From NCBI RefSeq assembly GCF_963678975.1, contig NC_089274.1, forward strand, positions 5,134,001-5,198,000: a stretch of DNA of 64,000 nt, in the 5' to 3' direction. The position numbers and the translations under genes were made by a program. This document shows positions 56,001-64,000 of the stretch, piece after piece. Every line of letters starts with the position of its first letter. Within the stretch, counting starts at the first letter, position 1. This stretch comes from Dysidea avara. Lineage: Eukaryota > Porifera > Demospongiae > Dictyoceratida > Dysideidae. Below the pieces are notes generated by a model. The model searched no databases. It was not told the origin of the DNA and worked only from the letters and a program-made list of their open reading frames with translations.

Positions 56001-58866
56001 TTTGGTGGGACTCCCCACAAATTGTTATGTACATGGCATGTAGACCATGCATGGAGAGGACATTTATTATCAATAAAAGATCAGAAACTTTCACAGACTA
56101 TTTACCATAATTTACGTGTGTTACTTGAGGAAACTGATAAGGAGAAATTTGAAGAGTTGCTTAAACAAACTCAAGCACAATTGAAGTCATCAACCAAGAC
56201 ATTGAGTTTTTCTGATTATTTCACGACGTACTATGTAGCAAGAAAGTCTCAGTGGGCAGCATGCTACAGAAAAGGTGCACAGCTTAATACAAATATGTAT
56301 GTCGAAGCATTTCATAGACTCCTGAAACATGTATATATGAAAGGGAAATGTAACAAGCGAGTAGACAAATGTATTCATATGCTTGTTAAGCTAGAAAGGG
56401 ACAAAGCTTTTGAAAGACTAAGAAAACTAGAGAAGGGAAAAATCAGTAGTAGGCTGACAGTGATTCACAAACGTCATTTGGCAAGCCAAAAGCTATCTCC
56501 TTTATTATTATTATTATTATTAGCACTTTACAGTGACCAGCACTGAAGGTCTGACAGCAACATGTGCTGCAGCCTTAGGATTACCTAACCTAATTTCAGG
56601 GACTTAGACCTAATGACTTAACTTACTGACTGACTGAAAAGGTGTAACAGAAAAGGGGCCAAAGTAAGGGAAAAAAATGGTATTACGTGGTTAATGATTA
56701 GGTTAACCTTTGCCAATTAGGTTAATGATAATACGTGGTCAGTACAATCCTCGACAGATAATAATCAGTGGTACACTGTAGAAAGGGATGCACATGAATG
56801 TGATTCTAAATGTGCCTTGAGGTGTCAAGAATTCAATGTGTGTGTGCACATGTATTCATGTAATTGTTGTGATGCGTTGATTCATCATACTATCTGTAAG
56901 CATATCCACCTAGTGGCAACCATCATTCAGAGGAAGTTCCAATGGATTGTGCTGACTTATCTGAATACGAACCCTTACTAGAGACATTATTACACAAAGA
57001 AGACAGTACTACACCAGTGTCTATAATGAAGAGCACTTTAATTGAGAAACTTTCATCACTTTCTAACCAAATTAAAAATTGCGACAGTTTACCAGCTTTG
57101 TCAATAATTGATTCTCTGATAAAACAGCTAATAATGCTGTTAAAGTGAACACATCTGAGCAACAACAACTTAATCCAGTTTGTATTGAACCTTTAAACAA
57201 AAATATAATTCCACAAAGACCATTTTTATCAACAAAAAAAGTGACACAAACAACCATCGAGACTCGTAAAGCCATCTCAATCAGATAAAGAGGCCATTTG
57301 TAGCAAGCTCAATTCACAAACCTTATATATACCACAAGTACATCTACTGATGAACTATCAGGTAAACAATTTTTGCTTGGCAATGTGTATATATGTATAC
57401 ACTTAACTAACATCCACAATGAAATTTTGCAAACTGTGTTTTTGTATGCTGTAGTGATTAAAATTTGCAGTGATATTATAGAAAATAAAGCTTATACATA
57501 AATAACTTATGGCAGTACATAATACCTTAATCACATAATAGTGAGCTATGACTCTCACATGGCCAGACTGCTTTTAATCTCTTTTCGAGTGATCATTGGT
57601 TTGGAGAAAAAGGGTCTGGTGTAACTCCAACAGCCGTTTGGTTATCCTTTTTCTGCCGATCATCATTCAAAAAGGGAAAACATTGGTCTGGCTATGCAAA
57701 TGTTTCCATGTATCATGATAGTTTTATAAGTCAATCATGCACTGAAAAAGTTGTGAATGCTATTTTCATCCCACAATTGTACTTACTTTTTGGCAATATC
57801 AATGAACATAAAATGTGTTAATATCATCCATGCAGCTATCCAATGTGCTTCATATTCTTTTAAACAGTATAATAGCAAGAGAATTCGTTTGGCTGCTTAT
57901 TAATTAACACAATTATATTGATGTACCAGGTGAAGAAGTTTTGAAGTATTTCTGCAAGTCCATCATTAGGGGACGTAAAGTTGAGATTGGCGATCTAAAA
58001 GAAATTGATGATGAAGCTGTTAATCTTGATATCCACAAGTTTGAAAATTTATTTACAGATGATGCATGGAGTGAAGTTAAAAGAAGAGGTATGTATTTAT
58101 ATATACGTACACCACTTTAGTGTGGGCTTTCAAAGGTGCCACTCTGTCGCATATTCCCCAGGAAATATCATGGGAATGCAGTTTGCTCATGGCTTTGATG
58201 CCCAACCAGTTCAAAGATCGATATGCTTTGACTCATTATATTAAACAACACAGAATGTTTAATTGTGGGTTTGGCTTTACAGGTTAGGCTGGGCTCAGTG
58301 TAGTTGCTAAGTTTTAACTAGTTGACAGTTACTTTGACAATTACTAAATGACAAATGATCAGTAGACTAATCGTTCGGGTAATCCGTGGATGCGTATTTC
58401 TACCAACCATATACACTCTTCGCCCTCAGCCTGTACATGGCCCTTGTGCTTCGGGTGTATATATCAACAAAATCCCTCGCAACCATGGTATAACTATTAC
58501 ATACATACTAGATTTTAAATATTGTCTTGCTGTATCATGAATATTCTGCTAGCTGGTATATATATGTTTGTTTTTATGTCGTCATTGTTGTGCATGTAAA
58601 TACATCCTATCAAACTCTTTGCAGTTGATGATAAATATAAAGAATGGAGGTGCAATTTTTGTGGCACTGCCACTCTCCTTAAAAACATGATTATGTGTGA
58701 CAAATGTCTCTGTTGGTTTCATTGGTAAGTTTTCCACACATGTAGCTAAATGAATAATAACTTTTTATCTGTGCTATGCAGGGAATGTGTAGGTGTGAAA
58801 GAGCAACCTCCTGATAGTGAATGGTTCTGTAGTGTGTGCGATGTATTTAAAAAGCTGGTAGATTAA
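50049..58866 (+). CDS. C2H2, MULE transposase, SWIM, PHD protein (broken or error-containing)
   Basis: Exon 50049-50267 encodes a C2H2 finger (FMCHICGKRFAHSSSLYRHRK) and a second CxxxxC/HxxxxH-like one. It ends in phase 1 and joins 55112 exactly (FEG to DFIAWKEKYE). Then follow a YYYCNRSGYYTKKSQGKR DNA-binding region, the MULE DDE core (CIDSTHGTNA, MTDDAEQLYNAW, LCTWHVDHAW, YVEAFHRLLK) to about 56498, a SWIM finger near 56755-56939 (YSCNCCDALIHHTICKHIH), helical sequence to about 57150, and PHD exons 57930-58088, 58625-58724 and 58782-58866 (WRCNFCG, MCDKCLCWFHW, WFCSVC). Asp, Asp and Glu are present. Two frame breaks occur: an A6 run near 55415 and a second near 55510. A SINE-like insert splits core and SWIM. 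This family is known from cnidarians and other animals as Mutator-like transposases. The PHD exons keep phase among themselves but their link to the rest is inferred. Confidence 0.7.
50485..54258 (-). mobile_element. Minisatellite-bearing composite element, copy 3
   Basis: Reverse orientation: the terminal hairpin is at about 50485-50815, the GGCC-centred palindrome at about 50844-50873, the minisatellite at 51060-53390 and the head at 53400-54258, ending at the complement of TCAAGACACACGG. The flanks read T beyond the hairpin end and A beyond the head, as in the other copies. It sits in the phase-1 intron of the MULE gene. A minus-strand ORF in the head (54137-53706) starts MEPNLLERCRPARV and is longer than in copies 1 and 2, but it is not conserved as a whole. 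Confidence 0.8.
51060..53390 (-). repeat. 30-31 bp minisatellite array of copy 3
   Basis: The same units in reverse complement (AGCTGAACTCTCTACA cores with GGTGATTTGTTTG or AGGTAACTTCTTCT spacers). Longer blocks recur inside it, for example the ATTGATTTTTTTGCAGCTG-type unit near 52165 and 52625. Confidence 0.9.
54662..54853. mobile_element. Tigger-like MITE, 192 bp, TA duplication
   Basis: CAGTGAACCTCTCTTAAGGA and AGAGAGGTTCCACTG are inverted ends, both flanked by TA. GGACA..ATTTTTGTCC-type words mirror inside. It lies in the same intron as copy 3. Its ends resemble those of 26561-27501. Confidence 0.8.
56499..56754 (-). repeat. SINE-like insert with (TAA)n tail, splitting the MULE gene
   Basis: A TTA-repeat is followed by GCACTTTACAGTGACCAGCA then CTGAAGGTCTGACAGCAAC. 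The latter recurs at about 48247-48283 (minus the TTA run). Read on the minus strand it ends in (TAA)n, like a SINE or LINE 3' tail. The region between DDE core and SWIM finger therefore looks inserted. A mirrored TACGTGGTTAATGATTAGGT pair lies near 56690-56745. Confidence 0.45.
57558..57696. mobile_element. Short TIR element, about 140 bp
   Basis: ACATGGCCAGACTG at the left and GGTCTGGCTATG at the right are inverted, with GGGTCTGGT in the middle. Similar GTCTGG ends lie near 760-830 and 35850-35905. Weak, non-coding. Confidence 0.35.
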
Positions 58867-59138
58867 TTTAACCATACTGTATACCTAGAAATATGATATG
58901 TCCAATTTTACTAGTGAAATGTATATAAAATTATATTTATAAGCATAAAGAATAATTAGGAATTTTACAAGGTAGTGCAGGTTAATTGCTTACACGGTAG
59001 CACAGGGATTATTAGAATAAGAAATACTTCAACCAGGGAGTCATCTCCTTATTCCAAATTTACTTTTAGTCTATATATCTAATTAGCAATTAAAAGGTTA
59101 AATTAGCATTGTTTCAGGTCCTTTTTAAGCACTTCATA
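58867..59138. other. Spacer after the PHD exon; nothing recognised
   Basis: AT-rich 3' flank of the PHD exon. No clear AATAAA was placed with confidence and no ORF is seen. Confidence 0.35.
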
Positions 59139-59787
59139 TGTGACTGGATTTTGGGAAAACGATCCAAATCGCACATTAGAAGTTCCGAGATAAACGGTTT
59201 TAAAGAATTGAAGCCAGCATAACTCAGCCAAGGATAGCAAGCACGCGTATGAAATTTACACAAAAGATGCATCAATCTGTTACCTTTCAAGCCACTTCCA
59301 GTACTTGTAGCTGCTTGTACAGTTTCCCGCCAAATAAGATAGAAAATCTGAGCAGTTGGACGAGCGAAGTAGTATCACGAGTGCTCACAAAGGGGTGGAG
59401 GTTGGGGGGTGGCGGGGAGGGCAAGAGATAGACCTCAAAATGGAGGCAGACCACGATTGGAGTCCAGACACGAGATTACAGGGCTGTGCTGGCTCCTTAG
59501 TGGCTGATATGTAGCAAAATCAACAGAGAACACGTCTGGCCAACATTATAAGGCTGTCCACCAGTAAACCACTGACTCTTGTCAAGCCAGGTCCTTCACA
59601 AGGCCTGAAACCGCCATTTGAGCACTCCACACCACCCAGAAAAGACGTGTGTAAAAACCAGCCTCGTGTAGTTTGAGTAGTGCTGAGGGTCAAAACTTGT
59701 AGTACGATAGTGTAGCTATCCACTGGTGGTGTTAGTTTGATTTTGCCTGATGTGCGATTTGGATCGGTTCTGTAAAATCTGGTCACA
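59139..59787. mobile_element. TGTGAC-family MITE, about 650 bp
   Basis: TGTGACTGGATTTTGGGAAA, then CGATCCAAATCGCACAT, is matched in reverse at the right end (ATGTGCGATTTGGATCGG, then TCTGGTCACA). TA lies just outside the left end. ORFs inside, on either strand, are rejected. The fragment at 48540-48790 is a relative. Confidence 0.7.
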
Positions 59788-60097
59788 AATCTCCTTATTA
59801 GCATTCAGATCTAGGCGATCCAGTCAATATGTCACAGTGTGGCGCTGATATAATAAACTCAAAGGATAAATCTTGATGCTAGCACCCACAGTTTGCTTCT
59901 TAATAGTTTACTTTCTGGACGAGACAAGCGTCATTCTAGCCTGGCATAGTAACTACTTGATATTGGCACTATGAATGTCATGCCGGTGCAGTGGCACTGA
60001 CGCGATCAACTTGACCTAAGGATAAATCACAATGCTAGCACACACATTTTACCACTTTCTCTCACTCTTTTTTTACCTACTTTGTTCAGGAAAACAC

Positions 60098-60240
60098 TTA
60101 GAATGGGCTGACATTGGTTTCTACGCTATTTAGAGCCCCTCAGACGATGTGGGCGAGGCTACCCACAAACTTAATTACATCATCCTCAGGTCTCTAAATA
60201 GTGTAGAAACCTTGTCAGCCTGTTCTAACTAATACTTAGA
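60098..60240. repeat. Foldback element, about 140 bp
   Basis: GAATGGGCTGACATTGGTTT then CTACGCTATTTAGAG is mirrored by CTCTAAATAGTGTAGAAACC then TTGTCAGCCTGTTC. Non-coding. Confidence 0.6.
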
Positions 60241-60481
60241 TAATCTAGTATATTATCCAGACACATAGGTTACCCAAGTTCCAGTTAAACTGTGTACCAC
60301 AAAGCACAGTTTGTATTGTAAGTCTCTCATTGTGGTATCTGTAAATTTAACGATAATCTTTTGTATGCATACCTCTAGTGTGTGATAGACACAGTGGCTA
60401 TTGACACCTAATATATAGGGCATGGTTGGAAACTTACCCACCTACTTATGTATCCTAAAATTGTTTATTTGTTTAATACAG

Positions 60482-60870
60482 TGAAAGAAGCAACGACATC
60501 ACAGATAGTCCAATTCCATTCCATTGCTGACTTTCATAATGTGGTGGTGGTGACAGATAATCTTTGTTCTCCTAAAAAACTTGCCTTTAAGGATGAAGTG
60601 AAGTGCAGCGATTCAGTTTTTGAAGATAAGGATGAATTGGAGCATTGTGATTCAGTTTTTAAAGATGACAGTTTAGAACTAGAGAATTGTGCACAAGAAA
60701 TTACTAGAAACCTTCCACGGAAAATGAGCCACAGTGTTAGCACCGGTGAAGTTAAACTTACACCATATAAGGTAGCAGCATTTTGTGCTATATGCTTCAT
60801 CATCGGATGCTTCATGTTGCCAATTATTTTCTACTATGTTAATAACAGAGAGAGGATAGATACACAGGAG
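60482..60870 (+). CDS. Exon of a single-pass membrane protein, unknown family
   Basis: The exon follows an AATACAG acceptor and ends at GAG before GTGTGT. It encodes about 130 residues beginning VKEATTSQIVQFHS. There is an acidic segment with a repeated SVFEDKDELEHCD and SVFKDDSLELENC pattern, then a basic stretch and one hydrophobic helix (VAAFCAICFIIGCFMLPIIF) followed by YYVNNRERID. The ORF continues past the donor into a foldback element, so those codons are probably not translated. Flanking exons were not found. Function unknown. Confidence 0.45.
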
Positions 60871-60937
60871 GTGTGTTCATTAGTTTATACAGGAGTTAAT
60901 GTGTTTGTATCTATACCTTATATATATATATACAAGT

Positions 60938-61225
60938 ACACAAAAAAATTGGAATTTTCAACTGGAGTAGGGACTATAGCACATCGATATAAAGTGCTGA
61001 AACAAGTTGGAGTAGTCCATGATATTAAATCATCGTAAAACAATAAGAAGTGTTATATCCCTACTGTGCATTTCCGTTATGGTATCTTGAGCACAGTAGG
61101 GATATAACACTTCTTATTGTTTTACTGTGATTTAATATGATGGACTACTCCAACTTGTTTCAGTACTTTTTTGATGTGCTATGGTCCCTACTCTAGTTGA
61201 AAATTCCAATTTTTTGTGTACTTGT
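60938..61225. repeat. Large foldback element, arms of about 135 bp
   Basis: The left arm runs from ACACAAAAAAATTGGAATTT to CCCTACTGTGC and the right arm is its near-exact reverse complement. The loop is about 20 bp. It can form a long hairpin. Confidence 0.8.
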
Positions 61226-61275
61226 TTGTCAACCTTTTTTGTAAAATAAAATTATTATGACTGGTGAATCCATCA

Positions 61276-61800
61276 TACCGCATCAAAAGAAATGGCGCCG
61301 CATACCCCAGCTACCAATTATCATTTGAATAGTGAAGTATCCGTTACGCTTCGTTGTCAGCTATGTTCAACCCGTTATACAGCATTTCGAACCAAGAACT
61401 ATTTGAAAAGCACCTCTACAATCCACGCATACCAAAAGAAAGAAATAGTGCCGTGTGCCCCAATTATATTAATTATCATCTGAAAAGTGAAGTATCCATT
61501 ACGCTTCACTGTCGGCTATGTTCAACCCGTTACACAGCAGCACAAATCAAGAACTGTTTGAAAAGTACCTCTGCAATCAAAATAGCCACTATGAAAAGTA
61601 CGGACGATTTCCGTACGAAGGGAAGCCATCACGTGCTACCGCCAAATCAACACCTTTCACTGTCAGCAAAGATGAATGGGACACAAAGGAGGACACTGGT
61701 AAGTCCATGAAGAATGCATTGTACGTACTGCGGTATGCCAAAAGGCACCTGTCGGGCCGAAGTGATGTCAAACAGTGAAAAAATCAAGCCCGTAGCCTTA
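61276..61800 (+). repeat. Dispersed repeat R3, copy 2, with internal duplication of about 150 bp
   Basis: A block at about 61290-61432 (ATTATCATTTGAATAGTGAA, AGCTATGTTCAACCCGTTA, ATTTGAAAAGCACCTCT) is repeated at about 61470-61580 with changes. The 3' part (AAGTCCATGAAGAATGCAT, AAAAGGCACCTGTCGG) matches 26070-26460 on the minus strand. ORFs read across both duplicates and shift frame, so no gene is called. Confidence 0.55.
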
Positions 61801-62659
61801 GCCGTTATCGAGTTACGCTTGTTTGAAGGCATCAGTCATTCAGTTACTTACTCAGTCAGTAGAAAATTTCGTCGAATAAAATTTTAAAAACAATTCCGTA
61901 GCAAATTGTTGAAAGCATTTAGGGTCGATCTGAAAGCTTGTCTGGGCTTAGTTTTACCCAACCAATACTGCCTCATCATTGTCTGGGAAAATTGAAGCTG
62001 GTTTTTGGGTGATATTATTTCGTGGGCCACGCCTACTCCTTTGTGGTCCCTACTATACAGTTACTATCGTACTGTATGATACCATGATCTCGTGAAACTT
62101 CAAAGAAGCTGTTGGTTGCATATAGGGCAATACACCCCACACCCACAGGTGAGTATATCTACTTGAGGTAAGTATATATATACTCACCTGGGAAGTCACG
62201 TGACACATTACCGTGTCATGATTACGGGCTGATAGCCCGACGTGGGCAAGCGAACGACGCCCACGCTAGCATGACTAATCACCCAGATGACTCAGGCTAA
62301 TAGGCTTCATCATGCTAGGCGATCAATCACCCCAACCAGTAAGAGTCCAACCACTGGATTCATTTTATAACCATACCTCGCGACTTCGATGATGGGTGGC
62401 AGCAAGTAACATTGCTCCTACGTTTGTTGATATGAACGGACAAGTCCTGGGAATATACGGAGATATGTTTACTAAGTCCCACAATCAATTTGATTCTTCA
62501 TTGTGTGCTGAATTGTGAGAGGAACGCTACCAGTGTGTCTACCATGCCAAACTATGGCAAATTAAGTGTAAGCATATACTTTAAGTTGGTTTGTGTGCAT
62601 ATGGGTTGTGTGCATGTGGGTTGTTAGTAAGTAATGTAGTGTGGATTAATTTAGAAACA
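61801..62659. other. No gene supported
   Basis: Contains a short palindrome (GGTGAGTATATCTACTTGAG with GTATATATATACTCACC) near 62150-62190 and a more GC-rich stretch at 62200-62420. No ORF, tRNA or splice structure could be supported. Confidence 0.35.
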
Positions 62660-62857
62660 TGGTATATATCATATGAACCATGGCTCACTTTGGTGTATTG
62701 CACTTATATACACCCCTCCTCCTCAGTCATCAGAAGTTTACCATTGATAAATGCCTCGGCTTTGCCTTGGTGTTTATCACAGTAAATTTCCTCTGACTTT
62801 GGAGTCGGGGTGTATATAAGTGCAATACACCTTGTAGCCATGGTTTATATATTACAT
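62660..62857. repeat. Foldback element, about 200 bp
   Basis: CACTTTGGTGTATTGCACTT then ATATACACCCC is mirrored by GGGGTGTATATAAGTGCAAT then ACACCTTGTAGCCATGG. The short ORF here is rejected. Confidence 0.7.
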
Positions 62858-63244
62858 ATATATATATATATAGTTGAGGGAAAAAATTAATGTATTGCCA
62901 CTTGTGTACTGTAGAGTTCTTCAGTAAAACAGTTCCATACTCACATGCTTTTAGTGATTTGGTATTCTTGATTTTGCCAACTAAACATAACTATGTAACT
63001 AGTGTTGTTCCAGTTCTCAGTACTCAAGCTAACTGATTTTATTGCTGTTCCTGTTCTAAAAATGGACATTAATACTGAAACTGGAACTACTATCAGTTAA
63101 GTCCCAATTTGGACTTTTTTGGAATTGAAACTGTTGTACTTGAGTAATGTTATGAATGTAGCCAATTGTCATTTAAAATCATAGCCATATAATCCAAACC
63201 TTAATTTACAGTGAAAATGGGTTTTGTGGTTTTACACGTTTTCC

Positions 63245-63680
63245 AAGTTTCTTTTATATAACTAGCTATTAAAAAAATTAAAATTTTAAAAGGAAGTAGG
63301 GATTGATATAATGTGCATGCTATAAAAAGTAAGGAAACAAGCTCAAAAGTGTTACAGCTGAAATGAGAATGATCCATGCAACAAAAAGTAAGAAACAAGT
63401 CCCATAAGATTAGATGGCTACTTGCTAAAATGAGACACATTTTAATACCTAATTTGATGAAGTTAGTCCCATTTCAAGATGTTAGCCAAAAGTAGGCATT
63501 AAAATGTGTCTCATTTTACCAAGCAGCCATCTAATCTTATTGTACTTGTTTCCTTACTTTTTGTTCTGTGGATCATTCTCATTTCAGCTGTAACATTTTA
63601 AAGCTTGTTTCCTTACTTTTTATAGCATGCGCATTATATTATATTGATCCCTATTTCCTTTTAAATTTTTAATAGCTAGT
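63245..63680. repeat. Large foldback element, arms of about 200 bp
   Basis: AACTAGCTATTAAAAAAATT through AATGAGACACATTTTAAT is mirrored to about 63680 with small differences (TCATTTCAGCTGTAACA, TTCCTTACTTTTTATAGC). The minus-strand ORF across it is rejected. Confidence 0.8.
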
Positions 63681-64000
63681 TTGTTCCCTATTTATGTCTA
63701 GCTTGCTAGCTATATTACACGATCACAACATTTTATACACTAGAATAGTACTTTTTGTTGTAGCGTTTTTTCTTTGCTCCTGTCAGAGGCATGATTAGAG
63801 CTAGCTACCTCGTGGTAAAACCATAGCTAAAATGACTACACAATTTTAAGACAATGATTTTTTGATTACTACACCCATACACTCTTGTTTTACTACGGCT
63901 GATGCGTTAGTGTGCAAAAATCATGTGTGCAGATATGCCCGCCACAACTATCAATTATCTTTCGGGAAAAAGGAGAAGGCCAATGAATGATGAAAGTAAA

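Noticed and set aside
61292..61778. Three overlapping plus-strand ORFs
   Set aside because: They lie in a dispersed repeat with an internal duplication and change frame between copies.
62200..62420. Possible tRNA or SINE head in a GC-richer stretch
   Set aside because: No cloverleaf or A/B-box pair could be assembled by eye.

Overview
The window looks like nuclear DNA from an early-branching animal, most likely a sponge. It is AT-rich, its genes are split by short GT-AG introns, and it is crowded with nested DNA transposons and foldback elements. The gene contents (Ulp1 proteases, a HIRAN protein, a C2H2/MULE/SWIM transposase, a spliced HADNCCGQNKN-type transposase) resemble families I recall from sponge and cnidarian genomes. 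The species is not identified, and all exon models were built by hand from open frames and splice signals.

Layout. 1-5.5 kb: two in-frame exons of a minus-strand gene (gene A); the intron between them holds a nest of repeats including copy 1 of a minisatellite-bearing element. 5.5-9.7 kb: nested short elements, no gene seen. 9.87-14.75 kb: a complete transposon with terminal inverted repeats (TIRs) and a seven-exon transposase. 15-18.4 kb: more non-autonomous elements. 18.4-25.8 kb: a minus-strand protein kinase gene whose largest intron is mostly a decayed pogo-like element containing a hAT element. 26-28.2 kb: repeats. 28.3-36.1 kb: minus-strand gene B, whose first exon resembles gene A exon 1; its first intron carries a 3.1 kb pogo-type transposon.

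That pogo-type transposon is the most striking single object. It has matching TIRs, TA target duplications, a DDE transposase on the plus strand, and on the minus strand a HIRAN-domain ORF overlapping a Ulp1-type (C48) protease ORF. From 36.3 to 58.9 kb everything recognisable is on the plus strand: a ubiquitin-specific protease (USP), an array of alternating duplicated mini-exons, a second Ulp1-type protease, then a C2H2, MULE transposase, SWIM and PHD gene. Copies 2 and 3 of the minisatellite element sit in the mini-exon array and in an intron of the MULE gene. 59-64 kb holds foldback elements and one membrane-protein exon.

The deubiquitinase and deSUMOylase-like domains beside or inside transposase units suggest mobile elements that carry protein-modifier proteases. 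Whether the USP-to-PHD stretch is one element, one gene or several neighbours cannot be settled from sequence alone. Several long ORFs are interrupted at A-runs where removing one A restores the frame; this may be biology, decay or homopolymer error.
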